Shown here piece after piece: positions 55,787 to 64,000 of a stretch of 64,000 nucleotides of DNA. The notes under the pieces were generated by a model. It did no database searches and had not been told where the DNA came from. It saw only the letters and a program-made list of their open reading frames with translations. The stretch's first letter is position 1; each line of letters opens with the position of its first letter. The DNA comes from Sphingomonas phyllosphaerae (GTDB taxonomy: Bacteria; Pseudomonadota; Alphaproteobacteria; Sphingomonadales; Sphingomonadaceae). The position numbers and the translations under genes are program-made. The stretch lies in assembly GCF_029623345.1 (NCBI RefSeq), contig NZ_JAPYKH010000006.1:1-64000 (forward strand), given 5' to 3'.

Positions 55787-56027
55787 CCTTGGCAAAGGCG
55801 CGGGACTGCGTGCGCCGAGATCCTCCCCGGCACGGAGCATCGGGTCGGATCGTCCCCCGGACGATCCTTGATCATGCGGGGCATGATCAACCCGATGCTG
55901 GGGACCGCCCGGCGCAGCCGGGTGGTGAAGGGGGTGGCCCCAAACGGACCGGCTCGCTCGCGGAAAGCCCTCTCCGTCAGCGCTGACGCGCTGCCACCTC
56001 CCTGCCAGCGGGAAGGATTGGCAAACC

Positions 56028-57449
56028 TCACGCCTCCCACCCGCCGCCCAGCGCGAGAAACAGCTGGACCTGCTCCGCCGCCAGCCGGCTGTCCGCCGCG
56101 GCGAGCGTCTGCTCGGTGCCGATCAACGTGCGCTGCGCGTCGAGCACCGGGAGGAAGCCCGTCCGCCCCGCGGTGAACAGCCGCTCCGAGTCGCTCGCCG
56201 CCTGCGCCGCCTGCGTGCGCGCCTGCGCCAGCGCGGCGCGGCGGTCGAGGTCGCGCGCATAGACGGTCAGCGCGGTCTCGGTCTCGCGCAGTGCGCCGAG
56301 GACGACGCCGTCGAAGCTGGCCATCGCGGCATCGGTCTCGGCCTGCGCACCCGCGATCCGTGCGCGCACGCGGCCGCCGTTCGGGAATTCCCAGCTGATC
56401 AGCGGGCCGAGCGAGAATTTGTAGGTGTCGCCCGCCAGCGCGTTGCGCAGCAGCCCGACCGAACCGGCGGAGGCGCCGAGCGTCACGCGCGGGTAGAGCG
56501 CCGCCTCGGCCACGCCGATCCGCGCGGTCGCGGCGTGGAGCAGCAGCTCGGCGCGGCGCACGTCGGGGCGGCGACGCAGCAGCGCGGCGCCATCGCCGAT
56601 CGGGATCGGGCGGTCGAGCCGGGGCTCGAGCGCGCAGGCGGCGACGTCGCGATCGAACTCAGTGGGAGGCCGGCCGGTGAGCGTCGCCAGCCGGAACAGC
56701 GCCACCTGCCGCGCCGCGAGCAGCGTCGGCAGCGTCGCGCGGACCTGCTCCTCCTGCGCGCGCGACCGCGTCGCGTCGAGCGAGATGCCGCGCCCGGCGC
56801 GCACCAGTCGCTGGGTCAGCGCGGTAGTACGCTGCTGCAGCGCGAGCGCGCGCTGCCCCACGCCGATCTCGCGCCCGGCCGCGCAGGCGTCGACATAGGC
56901 GCGCGTCGTGTCCGCCACCACGGTGACCTTCACCGCGTCATAGGCGGCGCGCGTCGCGGCCACGTCGGCGGTCGAGGCCTCGACCGCACGGCGCACCTGC
57001 CCGGCGAGATCGAGCTGGTAAGAGACGCCGACCCGGCCCGAATAGATCGGGGCGGCAGGCAGCGCCGCCCCGGGCAGGAGCTCCTCCTCGGCCGAGCGCT
57101 GCGCGTAACCCGGGGCGACCTCGACCTGCGTCTGCGGCGTGCGGTCAGTCTCGGCGAGGTCAAGCGCGGCGCGGGCGCGTGCGATGTTGGCGGCGGCGAC
57201 GCGCAGGTCGGTGTTGTGCGCCATCGCCGCCGTGACGAGTTGGTCGAGCAGCGGGTCCTGGTACAGCCGCCACCAGTGGTCGGGTAGCGGCGCCGGCGCG
57301 TAGGCGGCGGCGTCCCCCGAGACGAACGCGCCGGTCGCGCTCGGCCGCTCGATCACCGCGGTGGCGGGCCGGTGATAGTTCGGGCCGGCGGCGGCGCAGC
57401 CGGCGAGCAGCGCGGCGAGCAGCGCGGGGGCGAGGCGCCGCGGGCTCAC
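56028..57449 (-). CDS. Outer membrane efflux lipoprotein (NodT family)
   Basis: 473 residues from a GTG in a GTGA overlap with the HlyD gene. VSPRRLAPALLAALLAGCAAAG is a lipoprotein signal (lipobox LAGC). The TolC-like repeats follow: LPDHWWRLYQDPLLDQLVTAAMAHNTDLRVAAANIARARA, and the second half RRRPDVRRAELLLHAATARIGVAEAALYPRVTL. It forms the outer membrane channel for the efflux system encoded upstream. Confidence 0.92.
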   Translation of the reverse strand: MSPRRLAPALLAALLAGCAAAGPNYHRPATAVIERPSATGAFVSGDAAAYAPAPLPDHWWRLYQDPLLDQLVTAAMAHNTDLRVAAANIARARAALDLAETDRTPQTQVEVAPGYAQRSAEEELLPGAALPAAPIYSGRVGVSYQLDLAGQVRRAVEASTADVAATRAAYDAVKVTVVADTTRAYVDACAAGREIGVGQRALALQQRTTALTQRLVRAGRGISLDATRSRAQEEQVRATLPTLLAARQVALFRLATLTGRPPTEFDRDVAACALEPRLDRPIPIGDGAALLRRRPDVRRAELLLHAATARIGVAEAALYPRVTLGASAGSVGLLRNALAGDTYKFSLGPLISWEFPNGGRVRARIAGAQAETDAAMASFDGVVLGALRETETALTVYARDLDRRAALAQARTQAAQAASDSERLFTAGRTGFLPVLDAQRTLIGTEQTLAAADSRLAAEQVQLFLALGGGWEA

Positions 57450-58339
57450 GCGCGATGCTCCCTCGTGGCCGGGGTGGGAGCGGGCGGCACCACCTCGACC
57501 GTGGCGGTGCGCCCGACGACGAGCGAGGTGCCGGCGGGCAGGCGGTCGATGGTGACCCGCACCGGGATGCGCTGCGCCAGCCGCACCCAGCTGAAGGTCG
57601 GGTTGACGTTGGCGAGCAAATTGGCCCCGGCGCTGCGGTCGCGGTCCTCGATTCCGCCGGCGATGCTCTGGACATGGCCGGCGAGCGCGCCGTCGTCCCC
57701 CATCAATCGCACCCGCACCGCGTCGCCGACGTGGATGCGCGGCAGCTTGGTCTCCTCGAAATAGCCGATCACGTGGAGCGAGGCACGGTCGATGATCGCG
57801 AAGGCGGGATGCCCCGCGCTGGCATAGTCGCCGGGGCGCAGGTCGAGGTTGGTCACCGTGCCTGCCACGCCCGCGCGCACCAGCGTCCGCGCGAGGTTGA
57901 GCTCGGCGGTGTCGAGCATGACGCGCGCCTGCGCCAGCGTCGCCTCGAGCTGCGCCACCTTGGCGAGGCTCTGCTCGCGCACCTCGCCCGCGACCAGGTC
58001 GCCGAGTTCGCGGTCGCGTCGCGCCTCGCGCCGCGCCTGGGCGAGCTGGACCTGCTGCGCCGCGATCGCCGCCCGTGCCTGCGCCACCGCGAGCCGGTAG
58101 CGCGGCCGGTCGACCTCGAACAACGGCGTGCCCGCCGCGACCGGCTGGTTGTCGCGCACGAACACCCGGGTGACGAGGCCCGAGACGTCCGGAGCGACCT
58201 GGACCACGTCGGCGCGAACGCGGCCGTCGCGGGTCCACGGTTCCTCTTCATAGTGGAACCACAGCCGCTGCGCCGCGAGACACGCGACGGCGACCACGAT
58301 CAGCGTCACGGCGACGCGGAGAATGACGATCTTTCTCAT
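57446..58339 (-). CDS. Membrane fusion protein of an efflux system (HlyD/AaeA type)
   Basis: 297 residues: one N-terminal helix (VAVTLIVVAVACLAAQRLWF), then the lipoyl half-motif RADVVQVAPDVSGLVTRVFVRDNQPVAAGTPLFEVD, a coiled coil (about 80-160), and the second half RAGVAGTVTNLDLRPGDYASAG with a beta-barrel. It bridges the inner membrane FUSC protein to the outer membrane channel. AaeA-like rather than RND-type, judging from the FUSC and DUF1656 partners. Confidence 0.92.
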   Translation of the reverse strand: MRKIVILRVAVTLIVVAVACLAAQRLWFHYEEEPWTRDGRVRADVVQVAPDVSGLVTRVFVRDNQPVAAGTPLFEVDRPRYRLAVAQARAAIAAQQVQLAQARREARRDRELGDLVAGEVREQSLAKVAQLEATLAQARVMLDTAELNLARTLVRAGVAGTVTNLDLRPGDYASAGHPAFAIIDRASLHVIGYFEETKLPRIHVGDAVRVRLMGDDGALAGHVQSIAGGIEDRDRSAGANLLANVNPTFSWVRLAQRIPVRVTIDRLPAGTSLVVGRTATVEVVPPAPTPATREHRA

Positions 58340-58344
58340 AAGTC

Positions 58345-58569
58345 CTAGCCGAAAAGAGCGGCGGGCGCGGCGCCGCCGAGGAGCGCAGCGCAGCCGGCCC
58401 AGAGGATGACCGTGAGCGCGACGTCGAACAGCCCGCGGTGCCAGACGAAGCGGTAGAGGCCGAGCCGCGCGAGCGCCCAGCCGATCGTCTCCGTGGCGAC
58501 GAAGGCCAGCACCGCGGCGAGCAGCAGCGGGTGGACGTACACGCCCGCCAGATCGATCTCGCCGTTCAT
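58345..58569 (-). CDS. DUF1656 small membrane protein (AaeX-like)
   Basis: 74 residues, two helices; starts MNGEIDLAGVYVHPLLLAAVLAF, which is the DUF1656 pattern (EIDxxGVYVxPLL). AaeX-type proteins are encoded between or beside the AaeA and AaeB components in aromatic-acid efflux operons. ATG overlaps the FUSC stop; six bases separate its end from the HlyD start. Confidence 0.9.
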   Translation of the reverse strand: MNGEIDLAGVYVHPLLLAAVLAFVATETIGWALARLGLYRFVWHRGLFDVALTVILWAGCAALLGGAAPAALFG

Positions 58570-60581
58570 GCCGCCGCCCTCGCGTGGTCGAGCCCGCGCG
58601 CGGCGGGGAAGAAGTTGCGGCGCAGCCCGGTCAGCGCGGCGAGCCGGTCGCGCGGGGCCGGCACCTCCGCCAGCGCCGTCGCGATCGCCGCGTCGAGGCG
58701 CGCGAGCAGCGCCGTGTCGGGTGCGGCCACGTCGCCGCGGGCGCGGGCGCGATAATGCGCGGCGATCTCGGCGCGCAGCGCGGCGAGCGCGTCGTCGCCG
58801 AGGTCCTTGGCAACGTCGTTGGCGGGGGCGAGCTGCGCCAGGTTGACCCCGACGCGGAGCTCGCGCAGCGCCGCCATGCCGGCGTCGCGGTCGCCCTGCT
58901 CGAGATCGCCGACACGCGCGCCGAGCAGCCCGACGCGGTCGAGCATGCGGCTCCGCCACGCCGGCAGCGGGGCGCGGCCGGGTCGCGCCGCCAGATCGGC
59001 GAGCTCGCGCCAGCCGGCGCGCCGCAGCCGGCGCAGCGCGGCGCCCGCGCCGAGGCTGCGGCACAGCCGCGTCGCCACCATCGCCGCGGCGACGCCGGCG
59101 AGCTGCGCCACGCTGCCGTTGAAGAAGCCGGCCGCGTCGGCGGTGAAGCTGTTGGTCAGCGCCAGCCCGCCCGCGAACCCGATCAGCAGCGGCATCATCC
59201 GCCCGTACCAGCGCGGCAGCGCCATCAGTGCGCCCGCCGCCAGCAGCGCGGGCGCGAGCAGCAGCGCGAGCGTCTCGAAGCTGTGCACCAGCGGCAGCAG
59301 CGCAAACAGGTAGAGCGCGACGAGCGGCAGCGACGCGACCGTCCAGATCAGAAAGCCGCGCTGCGCCGGCACGGGGTCGTCCATCGTGGCGAAGAAGCAG
59401 CATACCACCGCCGCGATCATCGCCGCGACCGCGCCCTCGGGCCAGGCGGTCATGATCCAGAAGCCGCAGCAGGCGACGATCGCGGCGAAGGTGGCGACGG
59501 CGGAGAGCAGGGCGAGCGGCAGGTCGCGGTGGAGCGGCCGCTGCCGCCGCTCGCGCAGCAGCGCGCGTACCCGCTGCGGCGGCGCGGCGCCGGGATCGAT
59601 CGTCTGTGCCGCGATCAGGCGCGCGGTATCGAGCGCCTCCACCAGCTCGCGCAGTCGGTCGAGCAGGTTGGCGATCAGCAGCTCGCGCCAGTCGGCCGGT
59701 GTCAATTCAATGGAGAGCGCGTCGACGCGCGCGATCAGGCTGGCCGGGGCGTGCGCGCCCGCGTCGCTCGCCCAGGCCCGGACGTCCCCGACCAACGCGC
59801 CCACCTCGGCCGGCACCTCGCCCTCGACGGCGATCGCGCCGAGCCGGTCCTCGACCGCGGAGACGAGCGGCAGCAGCAGCACGAAACGGTCCTGCAGCGC
59901 GCTCAGCAGCGCGCGGGTGGGGCGCGCGGCGGCGGTGTCGAAGGGGACATGCGTCGCCATGACGTGCAACTCGGTGACGTCGCCTGCGAGGCGGCGGCGC
60001 TCCTCGTCGGCGCGCTCGATCGGGGCGGGGGCGAGCGCGTCGGCGACCCAGCGCTCGGCCTCGGCCAGCAGGGTCCGCACGCGCGCGCCGAGCAGCGCGG
60101 TGACGCTGCGCGGCCAGATCGCGGCATGGACGAGCGCGGCGCAGGTCACACCGATGCCGATTTCCTGCGCGCGCAGCACTGCGACGTCGAAGATCGCCTC
60201 GGGATGGCCGACGGTCGGGAAGCCGACCAGCGCGGCGGTATAGCCCGCGAGCATGAAAAGGTAGGAGCGCGGCGTGCGATCGAGCAGCGAGACGAATTGG
60301 CAAACCGCCACCCAGCCGGCGAGCGCGAGCGAGAGCAGCAGCGGGGCGCCCACCAGCAGCGGCACCATCACCACCGCCGCGCTCGCGCCGACGAGGGTGC
60401 CGAGCAGGCGGAGCACCGCCTTGGAGCGGACCGCACCGCTCAACGGCTGGCTGGTGATATAGACGGTCGCCATCGCCCAGAACGGGCGCTCGAGCCCCAG
60501 CGCGAACGAGACGTACAGCGCCAGCATCGCCGCGGCGAAGCAATTGGCCGAGAACACGACCTCACGCAGTCCGACCTTCAT
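58566..60581 (-). CDS. FUSC family inner membrane efflux protein (AaeB-like)
   Basis: 671 residues with two sets of about five to six helices separated by a cytoplasmic region (about 170-340). Family phrases: LERPFWAMATVYITSQPLSGAVRSKAVLRLLGTLVGA and, in the second half, WIMTAWPEGAVAAMIAAVVCCFFATMDDP. This is the inner membrane pump of AaeAB-type or fusaric-acid-type exporters that remove aromatic acids. It starts four bases after the MarR gene ends, so both are on one transcript. Confidence 0.92.
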   Translation of the reverse strand: MKVGLREVVFSANCFAAAMLALYVSFALGLERPFWAMATVYITSQPLSGAVRSKAVLRLLGTLVGASAAVVMVPLLVGAPLLLSLALAGWVAVCQFVSLLDRTPRSYLFMLAGYTAALVGFPTVGHPEAIFDVAVLRAQEIGIGVTCAALVHAAIWPRSVTALLGARVRTLLAEAERWVADALAPAPIERADEERRRLAGDVTELHVMATHVPFDTAAARPTRALLSALQDRFVLLLPLVSAVEDRLGAIAVEGEVPAEVGALVGDVRAWASDAGAHAPASLIARVDALSIELTPADWRELLIANLLDRLRELVEALDTARLIAAQTIDPGAAPPQRVRALLRERRQRPLHRDLPLALLSAVATFAAIVACCGFWIMTAWPEGAVAAMIAAVVCCFFATMDDPVPAQRGFLIWTVASLPLVALYLFALLPLVHSFETLALLLAPALLAAGALMALPRWYGRMMPLLIGFAGGLALTNSFTADAAGFFNGSVAQLAGVAAAMVATRLCRSLGAGAALRRLRRAGWRELADLAARPGRAPLPAWRSRMLDRVGLLGARVGDLEQGDRDAGMAALRELRVGVNLAQLAPANDVAKDLGDDALAALRAEIAAHYRARARGDVAAPDTALLARLDAAIATALAEVPAPRDRLAALTGLRRNFFPAARGLDHARAAA

Positions 60582-60585
60582 CGGA

Positions 60586-61038
60586 TCACGCCGCGTCGGC
60601 CGCCGCCAGCGCCTGGGCGAGCGACTCGAGCACCTTGCTGGCCACCGCGATCTCGGCGGGATCGATCCCCGCGAACAGCGCGGCGCGGATCTCGGCTGAG
60701 CGCGCCTCCGCCGCGGCGGCCAGCGTGCGGCCCGCATCGGTGAGGTGGAGCGTCTTGGCGCGCTTGTCGGCGGGATCGGGGCGGCGCTCGGCAAGCCCCG
60801 CGCGCTCGATCTGGTCGAGCATCGGCACCACCGTGGGCGGCTCGACCCCGAGCTGCTCGGCCAAGGCGCCTTGGCGAACCCCGTCCTCCATCCGCCCGAG
60901 CAGCATCACCGCCAGAGCGGAGGAGTGCGACAGCGAGAGGTCTGCCAGTTCACGGTCGAGATGGCGGCGATAGGCGCGCGCCAGCGGGACGAGCAACGTG
61001 GTGAGCTGACGTTCGGGCGAGAATGATCGAAGCGACAC
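60586..61038 (-). CDS. MarR-family transcriptional regulator
   Basis: 150 residues: winged helix with SHSSALAVMLLGRMEDGVRQGALAEQLGVEPPTVVPMLDQIERAGLAERRPDPADKRAKTL. MarR proteins usually repress themselves and the adjacent efflux operon and release DNA on binding phenolic compounds. First gene of a five-gene efflux operon. Start is GTG at 61038; the AT-rich palindrome at 61045-61058 lies directly before it, and no Shine-Dalgarno sequence is seen, so the transcript may be nearly leaderless. Confidence 0.92.
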   Translation of the reverse strand: MSLRSFSPERQLTTLLVPLARAYRRHLDRELADLSLSHSSALAVMLLGRMEDGVRQGALAEQLGVEPPTVVPMLDQIERAGLAERRPDPADKRAKTLHLTDAGRTLAAAAEARSAEIRAALFAGIDPAEIAVASKVLESLAQALAAADAA

Positions 61039-61044
61039 ATCTAT

Positions 61045-61058
61045 TAGTTAGCTATCTA
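61045..61058. promoter_or_regulatory. Candidate MarR operator
   Basis: TAGTTAGCTATCTA is a 14-base near-palindrome (12 of 14 positions symmetrical around AGCT), AT-rich in a region of very high GC. It ends seven bases before the marR start, so a bound dimer would block the promoter or ribosome entry. Fits MarR autoregulation. Confidence 0.55.
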
Positions 61059-61120
61059 TCGAAATTCTCGCAAGAGGCAGGGTTTGGCGTTCCTGCGAAC
61101 CTTCTGCTTTAAGCTTATCC

Positions 61121-61148
61121 CGCGCCACCGGCCCTCGCCGGTGGCGCG
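61121..61148 (-). terminator. Stem-loop terminator of the NmrA-like gene
   Basis: A perfect 12-base-pair stem (61121-61132 with 61137-61148) and a 4-base loop, 29 bases downstream of the NmrA-like gene's stop in the minus direction. It also lies upstream of the marR promoter and would keep the NmrA transcript out of the efflux operon. No T-run. Confidence 0.6.
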
Positions 61149-61177
61149 GCGCGCAACTCTCGCCGCGCGAGTGAACC

Positions 61178-62044
61178 TCAGGAGAAGGCCAGACGCTGAG
61201 CGGTCTCGCGATAATCGTGCAGCGGGCGGCCGAGCAGCCGGATGAGGCGCTCGCGATCACCGTCGTGCGGGATCATCCCGTCGCTGACGTAGCGCTCCGC
61301 CATCAGCCGCATCTCATAGGCGGTCCAGCGAGGCATGAAGCTCGCCATGTTCTGCTCGAAGCCGCTCGGATCGTCACCGCCGTAGACGATCGGGCGGCCG
61401 AGCACGTCGGACCAGATCGCCGCGACGCCGGCGCCGGTCAGCGTCTCCGGGCCGACCAGGTTGATCGTCTCGAGCGGCAGCTTGACGGGGGCGCGCTCGC
61501 GGCGGACCAACTCGATCGCGGCGACCTCGGCGATGTCGCGCGCGTCGACCATCGCCACGCCCTTCCCCCCGATCGGCATGGGATACACGCCGTGTTGCAG
61601 GATGACGTCCTTCACCATGGCCTCGTTGTCGATGAAGTAGGTGGGGCGCAGGATCGTGGCGCCCGCGCCCATCGCCGCCAGCATCCGCTCGGCGCCCGAC
61701 TTGACCGCGAAATGCGGGACGTTGACCGCCTCGTCGGCGCCGAACACCGAGAGATAGACGATGCGGTCGATCCCGGCCTCGCGCGCGAGGTTGAGCGTGA
61801 TGAGCGCCTGGGTGAATTCATCGCCGGTGACGGCATTGAGTAGGAACAGCGTGCTCACCCCGGTGAGCGCTGCGCGCAGCGAGTCGATGTCGAGCAGGTC
61901 ACCCTTCACGACCTCGACCGCGGCGGGGAAGCTTGCCTTCGCGGGATCGCGCGTCAGGACGCGGACGTCGGCGTCGCGGACGAGCAGCTGATCGACGACG
62001 TGCTGGCCGACGCGCCCGGTGGCGCCGATGACGAGAATGGTCAT
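61178..62044 (-). CDS. NmrA-like NAD(P)-binding protein
   Basis: 288 residues. Starts MTILVIGATGRVGQHVVDQLL with the dinucleotide loop GATGRVG (7-13); further family phrases are VVKGDLLDIDSLRAALTGVSTLFLLNAV and ATILRPTYFIDNEA. It belongs to atypical short-chain dehydrogenases that sense NADP or act as quinone or sugar-nucleotide reductases; no exact role. The ATG follows AAGGAGACC. Not coupled to the marR operon, since a hairpin separates them. Confidence 0.87.
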   Translation of the reverse strand: MTILVIGATGRVGQHVVDQLLVRDADVRVLTRDPAKASFPAAVEVVKGDLLDIDSLRAALTGVSTLFLLNAVTGDEFTQALITLNLAREAGIDRIVYLSVFGADEAVNVPHFAVKSGAERMLAAMGAGATILRPTYFIDNEAMVKDVILQHGVYPMPIGGKGVAMVDARDIAEVAAIELVRRERAPVKLPLETINLVGPETLTGAGVAAIWSDVLGRPIVYGGDDPSGFEQNMASFMPRWTAYEMRLMAERYVSDGMIPHDGDRERLIRLLGRPLHDYRETAQRLAFS

Positions 62045-62491
62045 GAAAGGTCTCCTTCGTATGTCGTGCTGACGAAGGTAAAGATGATCGTTCCATGATC
62101 GGGCGAATAGATGCGCATTATAGACTATGTGTTCTGCCAGCGAGACGATGTCGGCCGCTCGCCGTGCTAAGCTGTGCCGGCATTCAGTCGATCCTCCGTT
62201 GCATAAGAGCGCAAACGAGGTCGGCGCCGCCGGACCCGCCTTTGGCGTGCCGAAGCCAGGGCAAAGCACGACATTCCGCAGAAGGAACGGTTCAGGCGCT
62301 CGCGGCACGATAAATCCACGCTCAGGGCCGGGATCGCGGGAGGCTCGCGATCACGCTCGGCAGACGCCGGAGCCTAGCGCCAGGGGAGGTGCCCCGCAGC
62401 GCAGCGCTGCCGTAACGCGGCGGAGCGCCGCGTCAGGCGAGGCCGATCAAGTCCCCTTGCCGGCGCTACACAGCCTGGCCGCGACATGCGC
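62045..62491. other. 447 bases with no recognised gene
   Basis: The stretch between the NmrA-like gene start and the next gene's end contains only frame shadows. The first 60 bases (62045-62110) are AT-richer and should hold the NmrA promoter. No repeat pair, tRNA or clear hairpin was seen. Confidence 0.4.
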
Positions 62492-63160
62492 TCACCACTG
62501 CCGGCGAAAGCTTCGGATCGCCACCACAGAGTCGCGTCGGGCGCGCTGCGTCGGGGCGCCGAGGACCGCCGCCGCTGGGGGAAGACTGGAATCAACCACC
62601 ATGCTGCTCGTCGGCTGAGGCGAGGGTGCCGCGGGCGCCGAGATCGCTATTGCCGCGGGTTCGACCGCATCAACCATCTGGTCCGGCAGCACGACGGCGG
62701 GTCGGCGTGTGACCTCCTCCCGAACGGCGGTACGGTGGAGGGTGCGCGCGACGCGGGTGACAGCGGCGGGCAGCGCCGTAGGCTGCGCGACCGAGCGCGG
62801 GCGGGGGACGTTCGCTGCGATCACGCGGGTGGAAGCGACGGGCGCGGGCGCGATGCGGCCGAGCGCGCTGCCGGCGCTCGTCGCGTCCGCACGCTGGCTC
62901 GGCGCGGCCGCTCGGACGCGCGGACGATCGGGAGTCTCGTCGCGCGCGAGAGTCAGGAAGGCGAGGCCGGCGATCGCGCCCACCGCGGCGAGACCGAGCG
63001 TCGCCGAGGCGCGGCGCGATCCCGCAAGCGAGCGAGCCACGCCGCGCGGCGACGGCGCGACGCTGCCGTCGGCGTCGCCGGCTACGGGTTCTCCGAGCAC
63101 TGCCAACAGCGCGGCGTCGAGCTGCTCGTCCTCGAAGACGGCGGTCGGGCGGGTCACCAT
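62492..63160 (-). CDS. Hypothetical single-pass membrane protein, possible anti-sigma-like
   Basis: 222 residues. The first 50 residues are soluble (MVTRPTAVFEDEQLDAALLAVLGEP), then one helix (LGLAAVGAIAGLAFLTLA, about 54-71), then a long low-complexity Ala/Pro/Arg/Val-rich periplasmic part. The topology is like an anti-sigma factor, but no zinc motif or sigma factor gene is present, so this is a weak idea. The start overlaps the stop of the phosphatase gene by 7 bases, which favours a real, co-transcribed gene. Confidence 0.55.
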   Translation of the reverse strand: MVTRPTAVFEDEQLDAALLAVLGEPVAGDADGSVAPSPRGVARSLAGSRRASATLGLAAVGAIAGLAFLTLARDETPDRPRVRAAAPSQRADATSAGSALGRIAPAPVASTRVIAANVPRPRSVAQPTALPAAVTRVARTLHRTAVREEVTRRPAVVLPDQMVDAVEPAAIAISAPAAPSPQPTSSMVVDSSLPPAAAVLGAPTQRARRDSVVAIRSFRRQW

Positions 63161-63951
63161 GCCGCCACCGTTTGCCGGTGCTCAGCTGCCTCTCGGATCA
63201 CCGCCCGCACCGGCATGGCCGTGCCCGTCGCCTCCAGAAACCAGCGCTTGCCGCGCTCCAGCCCCATGGCGGTAAGGCGACCGGTGCGATACGCGCCCGT
63301 GTCGAGCCCGACGCGGTTGCCGCGCACCTCCGGTCCGTTCTCGACGATGGTGTGGCCGTGTACGACGGTGGCGCCGTGATCCTCCTCGCTTTCGAGGAAC
63401 TCCTCGCCGATCCACAGCAGGTCGCGCGGCACCTGGCGCTCGAGCGCGACGCCGGGCCGAATTCCCGCGTGGACGAACAGATGATCCTCGTGGCGCAGCG
63501 TCAGCGGCAGCCGCGCCAACCAGTCGATCACGTCGCGGCCGACCAGTTGCGCCGCCGCACGCAGCTCGCGTATTCCCGGCATGTCGTCGGTCAGCGCGGG
63601 TGACGCGCCCCAGCTGAGCAGCGTCTCGCGGCCGCCGAAATCCAGCCAGGCGCGAAAAGCCCAGAGGTCGCCGCGCAGCGCGTGCACCATCATCTCCTCG
63701 TGATTGCCCCTGAGAACGGTGAAGCGAGGATTGAGCTGGCTGAGCCGCATGCAGCCGCGCACCAGCCGCGCGCTGTCGGGACCGCGATCGATGATATCGC
63801 CGAGCAACACCATCCGCGTCGCCGACGGCGCGCGTGCAGCATGGTCGCGCTCGATCGTGCGCATCAGCGCGCGGAACAGATCGAAGCGGCCGTGCAGGTC
63901 ACCGATCGCGTAGACCCGTTCCGGCTCGTTCGCGTGATCGCCGCCCGTCAC
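63154..63951 (-). CDS. PPP-family metallophosphoesterase (serine/threonine phosphatase-like)
   Basis: 265 residues. The signature motifs of the calcineurin-like PPP group are complete: GDLHGRFD (17-24), GDIIDRGPDS (51-60), RGNHEE (80-85), then HAGIRPG and HGHTIV. Bacterial members dephosphorylate proteins or diadenosine tetraphosphate (ApaH-like). The first codon is GTG near the window edge; 49 bases remain beyond it without features. It overlaps the following hypothetical gene. Confidence 0.9.
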   Translation of the reverse strand: MTGGDHANEPERVYAIGDLHGRFDLFRALMRTIERDHAARAPSATRMVLLGDIIDRGPDSARLVRGCMRLSQLNPRFTVLRGNHEEMMVHALRGDLWAFRAWLDFGGRETLLSWGASPALTDDMPGIRELRAAAQLVGRDVIDWLARLPLTLRHEDHLFVHAGIRPGVALERQVPRDLLWIGEEFLESEEDHGATVVHGHTIVENGPEVRGNRVGLDTGAYRTGRLTAMGLERGKRWFLEATGTAMPVRAVIREAAEHRQTVAAW

Positions 63952-64000
63952 TCGCTCAATACCCCCATGCTGGTGCGCTCACTCGCGCGCTCGTGACAAT

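Noticed and set aside
55787..56027. Possible repeat or attachment site in the gap after the VirJ-like gene
   Set aside because: Short palindromes (for example around ATCATGCGGGGCATGAT) are present, but no second copy or flanking mobile gene occurs in the window, so no element is claimed.

Overview
The window is a very GC-rich chromosomal segment of an alphaproteobacterium, most likely a sphingomonad (Sphingomonas or a close relative). The basis is the rpoB and rplJL sequences, a PEP-CTERM protein with the sphingomonad-type tail PEPATWAMMI, a Tat-exported PhoX phosphatase, many dry-polysaccharide catabolic genes, and three families of short palindromic intergenic repeats. The genus is inferred from recollection of such genomes, not from a search. 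No tRNA, rRNA, CRISPR, insertion sequence or prophage was seen.

Layout. 1-7.3 kb: the ribosomal/RNA polymerase block (rplJ, rplL, then rpoB cut by the window edge). It is unusual in that a membrane-protein gene on the opposite strand sits between rplL and rpoB, and rpoB has a convincing promoter of its own. 7.2-9.9 kb: a PhoX phosphatase behind a five-unit Pho-box-like array. 10-18 kb: small single genes (LysR regulator with a divergent bile-acid-symporter-like gene, pirin, DUF2459, phenylalanine hydroxylase, PEP-CTERM protein, sirtuin, a methyltransferase-like protein). 18.2-21.8 kb: a two-gene operon of a double-domain KaiC-like ATPase and a hybrid histidine kinase.

21.9-34.7 kb: a sugar island for L-fucose. 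Seven genes on the minus strand run almost without gaps: SGNH esterase, GH29 fucosidase, FucP-type permease, fuconolactonase, aldo-keto reductase (fucose dehydrogenase), SDR (2-keto-3-deoxy-fuconate dehydrogenase) and mutarotase. L-fuconate dehydratase, an IclR regulator and a GH31 glycosidase are nearby. Together they take fucosides to 2,4-diketo-3-deoxy-L-fuconate; no recognisable final hydrolase is present. A frameshifted BKACE (DUF849) gene lies in the middle.

36-44 kb: after a lipocalin-free stretch of small membrane and PEBP genes, a probable 5-oxoproline module: ATP-dependent 5-oxoprolinase followed by DUF969, DUF979 and DUF2891 with overlapping starts. 44-46.6 kb: a hydroxypyruvate-isomerase-like protein, a GtrA protein ending at what looks like a Trp-to-stop change, and an acyltransferase-3 gene with two frameshifts. 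46.6-51 kb: PQQ-type sugar dehydrogenase, GST, WYL regulator, glutamine amidotransferase. 51.2-55.8 kb: a three-subunit PaoABC-type molybdenum aldehyde oxidoreductase followed by a VirJ-like hydrolase. 56-61 kb: a complete MarR-FUSC-DUF1656-HlyD-outer membrane factor efflux operon with a good operator candidate. 61-64 kb: an NmrA-like protein, an unknown membrane protein and a PPP-family phosphatase.

Three frameshifts and one nonsense change fall within 27-46.6 kb while the remaining genes read cleanly. Real decay and base-calling errors cannot be separated from the sequence alone.
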